Positions 56,683-64,000 of a DNA stretch of 64,000 nt are shown here, piece by piece. Source of the stretch: a virus. The notes under the pieces are model-generated. The model was not told the DNA's origin and did no database searches. It saw nothing but the letters and a program-made list of their open reading frames with translations. Position numbers and translations under genes: made by a program. Positions within the stretch are counted from its first letter, which is position 1, and every line of letters starts with the position of its first letter. The stretch spans positions 1 to 64,000 of the IMG/VR virus record IMGVR_UViG_3300025012_000055, one strand, 5' to 3'.

Positions 56683-56690
56683 CAATAATC

Positions 56691-57383
56691 TTAATTTAAT
56701 AATTCAAAAACTTCTTTTATTCCTTCACTAGCTTTTTTATTAATATAAGTAATTTCCATTCCAATTTTACTTAAACTTTTAACTGGGTTTGGATCAATAA
56801 AAAATACTTCACAAGATAATTTTATATAAGTTAACATTTGAAAACAATAATGGATAAATAAAGAAGTTCCAATTATTATTAAATAATCACATTTTTCAAT
56901 TGTTTTATATGATTCTTCAATATTACAAGGATATTCCCCAAACCAAACAACATGAGGTCTTAATTGTGAGCCATTTTCACATTTATCACCCAACTTTATA
57001 TCATTATAACCACAATCATATATTAAATCTTCATCTGATGAGCTTTGAGATTTTGTAAGTTCCCCATGAATGTGAATAACATTTGAAGAGCCACCCCTTT
57101 CATGTAAATTATCAACATTTTGAGTTATCACGGTAACATCAAAATTATTTTCAAGTTCTGCAATTAATTTATGCGCCAGATTTGGTTTTACATTTTCCAG
57201 TTGCCTTCTTCTTTCGTTATAAAAATCTAAAACTTTTTGTTTATCTTTGTGCCATGCACTTATTGTTGCAACATCATCTATTTTATGGTTTAACCATAAA
57301 CCATTTTTTCCTGTCCTGAATGTTGGGATGCCAGATTCCTCACTTACGCCCGCACCAGTAAAAACAACTATTTTCTTTTTCAT
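56691..57383 (-). CDS. Sirtuin (Sir2/CobB-type NAD-dependent deacylase)
   Basis: 230 residues, CobB size. VVFTGAGVSEESGIPTFR (NAD site), FYNERRRQLENVKPNLAHKL with the Tyr-x-x-Arg of desuccinylase-type sirtuins, TQNVDNLHERGG, catalytic IHIHGEL, then LRPHVVWFGEYP and IGTSLFIHY. The usual four zinc cysteines are not kept (only DKCENG remains of the second pair). It could remove acyl marks from host or phage proteins, or affect NAD-based defence; target unknown. Confidence 0.9.
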   Translation of the reverse strand: MKKKIVVFTGAGVSEESGIPTFRTGKNGLWLNHKIDDVATISAWHKDKQKVLDFYNERRRQLENVKPNLAHKLIAELENNFDVTVITQNVDNLHERGGSSNVIHIHGELTKSQSSSDEDLIYDCGYNDIKLGDKCENGSQLRPHVVWFGEYPCNIEESYKTIEKCDYLIIIGTSLFIHYCFQMLTYIKLSCEVFFIDPNPVKSLSKIGMEITYINKKASEGIKEVFELLN

Positions 57384-57387
57384 TTAT

Positions 57388-57412
57388 TTGTTTTTTTAAT
57401 AAATATTTATAA
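57388..57412 (-). promoter_or_regulatory. Late-type promoter motif
   Basis: Minus-strand TATTTATAAATATTTATTAA shortly before the sirtuin start at 57383. Confidence 0.35.
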
Positions 57413-57418
57413 ATAAGA

Positions 57419-57432
57419 ATATATTTATATAA
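57419..57432 (+). promoter_or_regulatory. Late-type promoter motif
   Basis: ATATATTTATATAA 13-26 bases before the gene at 57445. Confidence 0.5.
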
Positions 57433-57444
57433 TGATATAATAAC

Positions 57445-58143
57445 ATGAAAGATCAAATATCCAGAATGAAAGAATTGATTAATTATAATATTAATTATGG
57501 TTATATTAATGAAGAAATGGAAACTTCTGATAATTTTATAAATAATACATTTCAAGAATATAAAGAAAAAAATGCAATTGCAGTTGAGGTTAGCATTGAT
57601 TCAGAAAATGATGTTGATTACAGATTAGCACTTATATTAAGATTTACAAATGTTAGTGGATATGATGAATTAGTATTTTATTTTTCATTAATAGATAAAA
57701 ATAATCAGTTTGTAAAAGGAAAAGAAAGTATTTATAATAGAGAAGAAGCAAATAAATATTTACCAAAAAAATTACAAGGTAGTATTTCTTTTTTTACTAA
57801 ACTAAAAGAAATGTTTAAAAAATTAATAAATATGGAAACACCAGATATATTTTTTATGGAAACATATGAAGATTTTATAAGTGAAAGATTATTAAATCCT
57901 TATAGAAATTTAATTCCATTAATATTGGAAAATGGATATCTTTTGGAAAAAGAAGGAATATCCCATGATAAAAAGAAATATTATTGGAAATTTGTAAAAA
58001 AAACAAATCAACAAATAAAAGAAGATAAGGAATTTGAATATTTTATAAATAATTTTAAAAAAGATGATGAATATTGGGAAAAATTTAATAAAGAATCAAG
58101 AATAATTATTGAGAAAATGTATGGAAATAAAAAAATTATTTAA
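57445..58143 (+). CDS. Hypothetical protein of the right-hand virion block
   Basis: 232 residues. N-terminal MKDQISRMKELINYNINYGY (short helix as in other late genes). From residue 128 on (KLINMETPDIFFMETYEDFI, NPYRNLIPLILENGYLLEKE, GISHDKKKYYWKFVKK) it matches the 118-residue protein at 27542. Function unknown; behind a late-type motif, so possibly virion. Confidence 0.6.
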   Translation: MKDQISRMKELINYNINYGYINEEMETSDNFINNTFQEYKEKNAIAVEVSIDSENDVDYRLALILRFTNVSGYDELVFYFSLIDKNNQFVKGKESIYNREEANKYLPKKLQGSISFFTKLKEMFKKLINMETPDIFFMETYEDFISERLLNPYRNLIPLILENGYLLEKEGISHDKKKYYWKFVKKTNQQIKEDKEFEYFINNFKKDDEYWEKFNKESRIIIEKMYGNKKII

Positions 58144-58146
58144 AAA

Positions 58147-59124
58147 ATGAAAACTTTAAAATCCGTTGGTGAGTTCCCAAATATAAGAAAAGGAGAAATC
58201 AAAAAAGGAAATAATAATATCTTGTCTTCCCTCAAAATTAAAAATGATTTAAACAGAGATATTTGGGATGAAAATGATCAACTAAAAGAAAATATAAAAA
58301 AAAATCTTTTGGAAGTTGGAAAAGATTTCTTTGATTATCTTGAATTAACCACAGAAATTAAAGATATAATAATAACAGGTTCTCTTTCAAATTATAATTG
58401 GTCCAAATATTCGGATATTGATTTACATGTTATTTTTGATTTTAATGATGTCAAAGAATCTGATGATATAGAATTTATAAAAGAATACAGCAATGCAAAA
58501 AAATCAATTTGGAATGATACCCACAATATAAAAATAAAAGGATTCGAGGTAGAAATATATGGGCAAGATAAAAATGAGGTTCATAAATCTAATGGTATTT
58601 ATTCTGTTTTAAATAATAAATGGATAATAAAACCAATAAAAAAAGAATTTAAAGTTGACTATGAATTAATTAAAAATAAAGCAAATCAATTAATGAAAGA
58701 AATTGATAATTTATCTTCTGATAATAATTTAATAAAAAAAATTGATAAGATTAAAGATAAAATAAAACGTATGAGAGAATGTGGTCTTGAACAGGGTGGG
58801 GAATATTCCATTGAAAATTTAACTTTTAAAATGTTAAAAAGAAGTGGTTATTTAAAAAAACTAAATGATATTAAAAATAAATCTTATGATAATGAACTCT
58901 CAATTAAAGAAAAGTTAAATACAGAAGAATCTGATATGGGTCCAACTATTGGAGAACCAAAGGATAAACATGGATATGATGATTCTGGGAATGAAAATGC
59001 AATGGGTTGGTGGGGATTGGAAGGTGGTGGAAGTTCCGATTATTCCTCATCTTCCTTTGATTCAAGTTCCGATATTTTTGATTTAAAAGAATCATTAAAA
59101 AAAGAATTAAGAAAATATTTATAA
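58147..59124 (+). CDS. Nucleotidyltransferase-domain protein
   Basis: 325 residues. ITGSLSNYNWSKYSDIDLHV (GS...YSDIDLHV, about residue 75-95) is the catalytic GS/DxD core of the pol-beta nucleotidyltransferase superfamily, with a third carboxylate possible in IKGFEVEIYGQD. The C-terminal half is helical, then Gly/Ser-rich (GWWGLEGGGSSDYSSSS). Such proteins occur in T4-like phages as late products; substrate unknown. Confidence 0.72.
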   Translation: MKTLKSVGEFPNIRKGEIKKGNNNILSSLKIKNDLNRDIWDENDQLKENIKKNLLEVGKDFFDYLELTTEIKDIIITGSLSNYNWSKYSDIDLHVIFDFNDVKESDDIEFIKEYSNAKKSIWNDTHNIKIKGFEVEIYGQDKNEVHKSNGIYSVLNNKWIIKPIKKEFKVDYELIKNKANQLMKEIDNLSSDNNLIKKIDKIKDKIKRMRECGLEQGGEYSIENLTFKMLKRSGYLKKLNDIKNKSYDNELSIKEKLNTEESDMGPTIGEPKDKHGYDDSGNENAMGWWGLEGGGSSDYSSSSFDSSSDIFDLKESLKKELRKYL

Positions 59125-59137
59125 CTTTTCTTTTTAT

Positions 59138-59152
59138 GTAATATTTATATAA
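59138..59152 (+). promoter_or_regulatory. Late-type promoter motif
   Basis: GTAATATTTATATAA directly before the structured UTR of the 59295 gene. Confidence 0.45.
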
Positions 59153-59153
59153 T

Positions 59154-59268
59154 GAAGTTTGTTTAAATTGGTTAATAAAATAATCAATAAAATATTAAAA
59201 ACCCAATACCATTCATTTTTTTCCAATATTAATCAATTGGCAAACTTCAAAATGGGTGTGAGGGTTTT
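59154..59268 (+). promoter_or_regulatory. Pseudoknot-like 5' UTR element of homing endonuclease
   Basis: P1 GAAGTTTG (59154-59161) with CAAACTTC (59241-59248); P2 TTGGTTAAT (59168-59176) with ATTAATCAA (59228-59236); loop ATATTAAAAACCC (59192-59204), whose AAAACCC can pair with GGGTTTT (59262-59268) downstream of P1. Same order and loop as 25365-25481, with different stems. Confidence 0.65.
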
Positions 59269-59294
59269 ATATTTTTTTAAAAAAATAAACTTAT

Positions 59295-60308
59295 ATGATA
59301 ATAACAAAATTTATAAAAATAAAAATTGGGGGTGGAAATATAAAACATTTTAAAAATTTAGGATATAAAATAAAGCGATTGGATATTATTACAATACCTA
59401 TTGAACACCTACAAAAAGGAAGTCATCAAAAGATTAAAGTAAAATGTGATGTTTGTAATATAGAAAAAGAAATAGAACATAGATTATATTTAAAAAATAC
59501 TAAAAATTATACTATTGAATATTCTTGTTCTCAAAAATGTGCTTATAATATAGGTAAAAATCAAAAAACTTGTTTAAAAAAATATGGAGTGGAATTTACA
59601 TCTCAAATAAAAGAACATAAGGAATTAGTAATAGAAACATGGAATAACAAATCAGAAAAAGAGTTAGAAGAAATAAATAATAAACGTAATAATACTAAAA
59701 AAGAACTTTATGGAGATAAGTATTATAATAATATGGATAAAAATAAACAAACAAAATTAAAAAACCATGGAGATGAAAATTATAATAACAGAAATAAATT
59801 TATAAAAACTTGTTTAAAAAAATATGGAGTAGAAAATGTTTTTCAAGTGGAAGAAATTAAAGAAATATCTAACCAAACTATATTAAACACTTATGGTGTT
59901 AAACATGTCATGCATTCAGATAAAATTAAAAATAAAGCATTTGAAACTAGATATGGAATAACTCATGAAAAATTTATTGAAAGATTATCTGATTTCTTAA
60001 AATATAGAAAAAAAATTTTAAAAATAACAAATCAGCAATTATTATTTTTATTAAAAAATTATAATAAAAGAGGAAATACTAAAATAAAAGGATCTTATCA
60101 TATTGATCATAAATTTTCAATTTTTGAGGGGTTTGTACAAAACATATCTCCACACATTATCGGTAATATAGTTAATCTTGAAATGTTAACTTGGGAAGAT
60201 AATTGTAGTAAACATACTAAGTGTTCATTAACAAAAAAAGAATTGTTTAATTTATATGACAATAAAAATAAAATATTGAAACAACTAGAAAAAGAATATA
60301 AAAAATAA
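59295..60308 (+). CDS. HNH-type homing endonuclease (paralogue of 24437)
   Basis: 337 residues. Order as in the paralogue: N-terminal MIITKFIKIKIG...LGYKIKRLD, zinc knuckle KVKCDVCNIEKEI...CSQKCAYN, repeats KLKNHGDENYNNR and KYGVENVFQ, then HIDHKFSIFEGFVQNI and IVNLEMLTWEDNCSKHTKCS, an HNH-like nuclease with the Asp-His intact. It lies between two late genes and probably spreads by homing. The start is set by alignment with the paralogue. Confidence 0.82.
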   Translation: MIITKFIKIKIGGGNIKHFKNLGYKIKRLDIITIPIEHLQKGSHQKIKVKCDVCNIEKEIEHRLYLKNTKNYTIEYSCSQKCAYNIGKNQKTCLKKYGVEFTSQIKEHKELVIETWNNKSEKELEEINNKRNNTKKELYGDKYYNNMDKNKQTKLKNHGDENYNNRNKFIKTCLKKYGVENVFQVEEIKEISNQTILNTYGVKHVMHSDKIKNKAFETRYGITHEKFIERLSDFLKYRKKILKITNQQLLFLLKNYNKRGNTKIKGSYHIDHKFSIFEGFVQNISPHIIGNIVNLEMLTWEDNCSKHTKCSLTKKELFNLYDNKNKILKQLEKEYKK

Positions 60309-60333
60309 TAAAATATAAATTTTTTTCTATTTA

Positions 60334-60350
60334 ACTAATATTTATAATAA
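60334..60350 (+). promoter_or_regulatory. Late-type promoter motif
   Basis: CTAATATTTATAATAAA 15-31 bases before the gene at 60365. Confidence 0.5.
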
Positions 60351-60364
60351 AAATATAAAAAATT

Positions 60365-61258
60365 ATGCCAAATTATTCAGAACAATATTTTAATCAAGAT
60401 GCAGGGCAACCTGCAGGTTTTTCTGATCAGGACAGAACAATTATAAAAGAAATTGAAGTTAGTGGGGATTCCACCAATAAAAAGTACATGGCCCAGCTTG
60501 TTGTTGTAAGGGGTGCTGGGGTTTCTCTTTCTACAGGAGATATTAATGTGGAATTATCACATTCAACCGATAGTGTTAGATTGGGAGATGCAACCACATT
60601 AACAAAAGTTGCTACTGGTGGATTTCTACTTGTTTCTGGGCAAACGGAAATAAAAAATGTTTCAACTGCTGCTGGCGGATTTTTACTTGTTTCTGGGCAA
60701 ACATCAATAAAAGATGTTGCAGTTTCTGGCAGTAGTTTACAGGTAATTTTGACTGATAATGAAGGTATGATCGGTTCTGTTGTGGGAAAATCTAAAAAAC
60801 CACAAATTTCCATAACTCGCCCATCCAATACTACTACCTATTCGATTTTGGATACAATTAATTCTGGAACTACCGTTATGGAAAGATTTAATATTGCCAG
60901 ATCAAATAACAAACTAGTGTGGTGTTTGGGGGGACATATGTCAAGTTCCGTTTCCGCAGCAACTTCTTTAAATTGTGATCTTCATATATTTTCATCTGGA
61001 TTAACCGTAACATCAGATAATACTTTATGGCAACCAAATGTTAATGAATTAACACATCATTTAGGTGTTGTATCATTTTCAAGTTGGAAAGTTTTAGGAA
61101 ATAGATCTGTTTCTGAAGGTAGTATTGAACAACCTTTTCTTTTAACTCCAGACCCAGATAATCCCTCTTCCGTTTGGAGTGAACTTATTGCCAGAAATGC
61201 TTATGTTCCTTCAAGTGCCGAAATATTAACTGCCAGTTTGGATATTTCACAAGATTAA
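60365..61258 (+). CDS. Virion/tail fibre-like protein
   Basis: 297 residues, Ser/Thr/Gly/Val-rich. It carries tandem copies of GGFLLVSGQTxIKxV (residues 76-120), typical of beta-structured fibre or decoration proteins. It has a late-type motif upstream and is less AT-rich than neighbouring small genes. No enzyme motif seen. Confidence 0.6.
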   Translation: MPNYSEQYFNQDAGQPAGFSDQDRTIIKEIEVSGDSTNKKYMAQLVVVRGAGVSLSTGDINVELSHSTDSVRLGDATTLTKVATGGFLLVSGQTEIKNVSTAAGGFLLVSGQTSIKDVAVSGSSLQVILTDNEGMIGSVVGKSKKPQISITRPSNTTTYSILDTINSGTTVMERFNIARSNNKLVWCLGGHMSSSVSAATSLNCDLHIFSSGLTVTSDNTLWQPNVNELTHHLGVVSFSSWKVLGNRSVSEGSIEQPFLLTPDPDNPSSVWSELIARNAYVPSSAEILTASLDISQD

Positions 61259-61297
61259 TCGGAAAAATTATTTGAATTTAAATTAAATATTTAAAAT

Positions 61298-61552
61298 GTG
61301 AAAAATAAAATAATTAGATTAACAGAATCAGAACTTAAACAAATTATTGAACACCAGGTTTATTCAAATGTTTGGAAAAAGGATTTTTATGGATATATTA
61401 AAAGATTGAAGGGTTTAATTGATGGAATTAATAAATCATTTGATTCAATGGATGATATTTCTTTTGATGATGAGATTAAGGAAAACTTTATTGAGGATTT
61501 AAAAAATGTTGGAAAAATGGTTAAGATTTCTGTGGATAAATTGGAAAAATAA
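61298..61552 (+). CDS. Small late protein with N-terminal LTESELKQIIE motif
   Basis: 84 residues from GTG at 61298: KNKIIRLTESELKQIIEHQV, then a helical acidic part. The N-terminus matches MKIIITESQFKRLIE (5368) and MKIIRLNEQQFKMFIE (9910). The ending I-I-E is a plausible T4-type prohead protease site, so it may be packaged inside the capsid. Function unknown. Confidence 0.6.
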   Translation: MKNKIIRLTESELKQIIEHQVYSNVWKKDFYGYIKRLKGLIDGINKSFDSMDDISFDDEIKENFIEDLKNVGKMVKISVDKLEK

Positions 61553-61574
61553 TTTTTAAAAATATAATTAACTA

Positions 61575-62303
61575 ATGAACCCCAGACTAAGAAAAACTCT
61601 TTTATTCAATACTAAGAAATTTAAGAATCAATATAGCTTTCTCTTTGATGGAATTAATGAATATATTGAAAGAAATAATGCAATAATCAATGGAACTCCT
61701 GCAACTTTTAGTGCGTGGATAAAGTTAAGTAGTTTAAATTTAGTTCAAAGAATAACCACAATAAATCAAAAATCTACTACTACTAATGTATTATCAATCT
61801 TTATTGATGCAAATAATAAGGCCAATGCACAGCATTTTGATGTGGATGGTGTAGCGGCATTAAGTACAACTGTTTTGACAACCAATACTTGGTATCATAT
61901 AGTCGGGGTTTTTACAAGTGATTCTTCAAGAACTATTTACGTAAATGGGGTTTCGGAAAATACAAATACAACAGTTCAATCCGCAATGACTGGATTAGAT
62001 TACACATCTTTTGGTTATATTGCTTGGACCACTAATATTCAGTTTTTTAATGGAAATATTGATGAAGTAGGTTTTTTTAACACCAATTTAACCGCAGCAC
62101 AAATAACTGAAATATATAATAATGGCAAGCCCAAAGACTTAAAAAAACATAGTATGGTAAATAATCTTGTTAGCTATTTTAGAATGGGAGATAAATCAAC
62201 ATGGGATGGAACAAATTGGACATTAGTGGATCAAAAAGGAACTAATAATGGAACAAGTGTGAACATGGAATATAATGACAGGAGTCTTGATGTAAAATTA
62301 TAA
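61575..62303 (+). CDS. LamG/ConA-like lectin domain protein (tail fibre or surface)
   Basis: 242 residues. YSFLFDGINEYIERNNAIIN, PATFSAWIKLSSL, TNTWYHIVGVFTSDSSRTIY, VNGVSENTN, FFNGNIDEVGFFNTNLTAAQ, ITEIYNNGKP is the full concanavalin A-like (LamG) order. Such domains bind sugars; in a late virion block this suggests host-surface attachment. Confidence 0.85.
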   Translation: MNPRLRKTLLFNTKKFKNQYSFLFDGINEYIERNNAIINGTPATFSAWIKLSSLNLVQRITTINQKSTTTNVLSIFIDANNKANAQHFDVDGVAALSTTVLTTNTWYHIVGVFTSDSSRTIYVNGVSENTNTTVQSAMTGLDYTSFGYIAWTTNIQFFNGNIDEVGFFNTNLTAAQITEIYNNGKPKDLKKHSMVNNLVSYFRMGDKSTWDGTNWTLVDQKGTNNGTSVNMEYNDRSLDVKL

Positions 62304-62323
62304 TGATAAAAAATAAATTTTTA

Positions 62324-62340
62324 ACTTAATATTTATAAAT
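62324..62340 (+). promoter_or_regulatory. Late-type promoter motif
   Basis: CTTAATATTTATAAATA 12-28 bases before the gene at 62352. Confidence 0.5.
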
Positions 62341-62351
62341 AAAATAATAAC

Positions 62352-62618
62352 ATGGTAGAAAATCTATATAAAATATTACCAATAACATCTGTTAGGCCAG
62401 AATGGTTTGGTGTTGCTACTGTTGAAAAATCATTAGAAAATTGTAGAAAAAATAATGATGGAACCAAGGTTATATTGAAAATCCCAGTTGGAGTCAAAGA
62501 TATTAATGATGTTCCTGACAAATGGAAACAAGATTTTATAAACAGTTCACCTTTTATGAATCATTCTCAAATTTTAATTGAAATGAGTAAACCTGAATGG
62601 GTCTCTAATATGATTTAA
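62352..62618 (+). CDS. Small hypothetical late protein
   Basis: 88 residues: YKILPITSVRPEWFGVATVE, then VILKIPVGVKDINDVPDKWK. No family recognised. Own late-type motif. Confidence 0.55.
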   Translation: MVENLYKILPITSVRPEWFGVATVEKSLENCRKNNDGTKVILKIPVGVKDINDVPDKWKQDFINSSPFMNHSQILIEMSKPEWVSNMI

Positions 62619-62640
62619 TTAATTTTTAAAAAAAATAAAC

Positions 62641-62695
62641 ATATATTTATAATAAAATATAAACTTTTTTAAACTTACGTATATTTATAATAAAA
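62641..62695 (+). promoter_or_regulatory. Two late-type promoter motifs
   Basis: ATATATTTATAATAAAA at 62641 and GTATATTTATAATAAAA at 62679 lie in tandem before the gene at 62736. Nothing else is seen in 62619-62735. Confidence 0.5.
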
Positions 62696-62735
62696 AAATA
62701 AGAAATAAAAAATAATAATATTTAAATAAAAAATT

Positions 62736-63944
62736 ATGAACGACAAATCACAAAATTCAGAAAAAATAGTAGGAAAAGAATACTATGACAGATTAAGGGT
62801 TTTATCTGGAATACCACTGAAAGAAGAAAAAGAAAATAAAGATAATACAAAAACTGTTATAAAAGAAGGTATTATTAGTTCTCCAGAACTTATAAAAGAT
62901 TCTATTAAAAAAGCATGGGGTAAAAATTATTCAATACTTCGTGAGAATCATAAATATTTTATCAAGACAGCCACTGGAACTAAAAAACCTGAACAATTAG
63001 ACGAATCAGATTTTACATATATTGGTGGACTTGGAAATAAACTTAAATATAGATATGATTCATTGGCTGAGGCACAAAAACAACTTAACTTTATAATGAA
63101 ATCTCTTAATGAAGCATATAATTGGGTTAGCCCAGACACAATGGTAAAAGAACAAGTAATTGGTGGTGAAGAAGAAAAACCAGATGAAGAAGAACCTATT
63201 GCTGAACCAGAAACAGAAGTATCGCCAGAAGCATCTGCAGGGGTGGAAGAACCTGTTGGTGATAATATTCCATCAGCAGAACCAGAAGGTGGAGTTGCTC
63301 CAGATGCTGGTTTGGATGAACCATTAGCAGAACCAGAAGTGTCAGCAGAACCAGAAGTTTCTGATGATTTGGGTGATGATTTAGGTGATGATTTAGAAGA
63401 TGATCCAGTTCAATTAATTCAATCATTAAAAGGAAAATTGGCACAAAAAATAAGGATGACCGAATTAACACCAGAAGCAACCAAGGACGTTTTAAATACT
63501 ATTATATCCGCTCTTGATTTACAACAAGTGGATCCAGATGATAGATTATCAATAGCAAAAAAAGTTAGAAAGGGTGGTTCTGTAGAAAAAGAAGTAGAAC
63601 TCCAAGAAGATTTTGGTGATAAATCAAAAGGAACACAAACTGTTGGGAAAGGAAAAGTTACAAGTACGGCTGGTGGTGGAACTACAGAAAAGAAAAAAGG
63701 TGAATTTGGTAAATCTGCCAAAGGAACTCAGTCAATGGGTAAGGGTAGATTAAAAGCAGAAAGTGTTGAACTTATTGAAAAATTGGTAAAGGAATCATTG
63801 CTCAAATATAGAAAACCTGTTGTTAATCAACAACCTGTTAAAAAAGTAGTTTCTGAAAATAAAAATAGAACTTTTACTTCAGAAAGGTCAGATTTAAAAA
63901 GGATTGAAAATCTTATTGAATCTGTTCTTAAAAAAAAAGCCTAG
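62736..63944 (+). CDS. Late protein with acidic Pro/Glu/Ala-rich linker
   Basis: 402 residues. N-terminal KEYYDRLRVLSGIPLKEEKE resembles the start of 53559. A globular part (residues 45-150) is followed by a repetitive linker (EEPIAEPETEVSPEASAGVE onwards, with DDLGDDLGDDLEDD). Then come a helical part (LIQSLKGKLAQKIRMTELTP) and two similar KGTQTVGKGK / KGTQSMGKGR segments. C-terminal SDLKRIENLIESVLKKK. Probably a scaffold, prohead core or internal virion protein; this is inference from composition and late motifs. Confidence 0.6.
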   Translation: MNDKSQNSEKIVGKEYYDRLRVLSGIPLKEEKENKDNTKTVIKEGIISSPELIKDSIKKAWGKNYSILRENHKYFIKTATGTKKPEQLDESDFTYIGGLGNKLKYRYDSLAEAQKQLNFIMKSLNEAYNWVSPDTMVKEQVIGGEEEKPDEEEPIAEPETEVSPEASAGVEEPVGDNIPSAEPEGGVAPDAGLDEPLAEPEVSAEPEVSDDLGDDLGDDLEDDPVQLIQSLKGKLAQKIRMTELTPEATKDVLNTIISALDLQQVDPDDRLSIAKKVRKGGSVEKEVELQEDFGDKSKGTQTVGKGKVTSTAGGGTTEKKKGEFGKSAKGTQSMGKGRLKAESVELIEKLVKESLLKYRKPVVNQQPVKKVVSENKNRTFTSERSDLKRIENLIESVLKKKA

Positions 63945-64000
63945 CGCTAAGCAACAAATAAAGGAAAGTATTGCCCCAAACGAAATTCTTACAATGTTTG
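63903..64000 (+). CDS. Possible next gene, 3' partial
   Basis: A frame different from the 62736 gene stays open from about 63903 (TTG) to the window end, reading KPSAKQQIKESIAPNEILTM from 63939. It has no ATG until 63994. It may be the start of the next gene with a non-ATG start; weak. Confidence 0.25.

Overview
The window looks like part of a large, very AT-rich contractile-tailed (T4-like) phage genome infecting a Bacteroidota host. The virus type is indicated by a tail sheath protein, a gp19-type tail tube, a gp26/gp51-type baseplate hub pair, several large baseplate-like proteins, a family B DNA polymerase, a Rad50/gp46-like ATPase and a PseT-like end-healing enzyme. The host is indicated by promoters of the form TTG or TTTG, 20 bases, TAnnTTTG, which is the Bacteroidota sigma pattern, and by weak purine-rich ribosome sites. 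No host chromosomal genes are seen.

Layout. 1-2500: a scarred end with a gene cut by an IS200/IS605-type TnpB element and two tRNA halves broken at the anticodon loop. 2.5-25.3 kb: mostly minus strand, with DNA polymerase, baseplate and tail proteins, spanin-like genes, a metallopeptidase, the hub protein, tail tube and three homing endonucleases. 25.5-33.2 kb: mostly plus strand, with an MTHFR-like protein, a HisRS-like catalytic core, a protein matching only the C-terminal part of ValRS, and many small proteins. 33.3-36.2 kb: tail sheath (minus). 36.4-52.3 kb: plus strand, with ArgRS-like and TyrRS genes, PseT, a phosphoesterase, a VWA/metallopeptidase with a MoxR-type ATPase, DnaJ and a gp46-like protein. 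52.3-56.7 kb: tmRNA and two tRNA arrays. 56.7-64 kb: sirtuin, nucleotidyltransferase, a homing endonuclease and plus-strand virion or fibre genes.

The most striking system is at 54.4-56.7 kb. Two tRNA arrays (3 and 7 tRNAs) each follow the same leader: promoter, a 23- or 26-codon ORF starting MKN, an intrinsic terminator, then the tRNAs. Each short ORF is packed with the codons read by the tRNAs behind its own terminator (Leu-Pro-Gln-Leu-Pro for Pro/Leu/Gln; Trp, Asn, Ser, Ile, His and Arg codons for Asn/Ser/Trp/Ser/Ile/Arg/His). The end of each ORF can also pair with the 5' arm of the terminator. This is the layout of ribosome-mediated attenuation, but with tRNA genes as the regulated output: a phage sensor of tRNA shortage that releases replacement tRNAs. 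It sits in a genome that also carries aminoacyl-tRNA synthetases and fragments, an RNA end-healing enzyme and a tmRNA, so much of the plus-strand region seems devoted to keeping translation running.

Other items of note: a tmRNA with an apparent 33-codon tag; a conserved pseudoknot-like 5' UTR shared by two homing-endonuclease paralogues; a probable -1 frameshift joining gp26- and gp51-like proteins; a 54-bp promoter duplicated in inverted orientation that drives a candidate hairpin RNA; a shared C-terminal NPFxxNN tail on three neighbouring genes; and two promoter classes (host-like, and a late-type ATATTTATA motif in front of virion genes).
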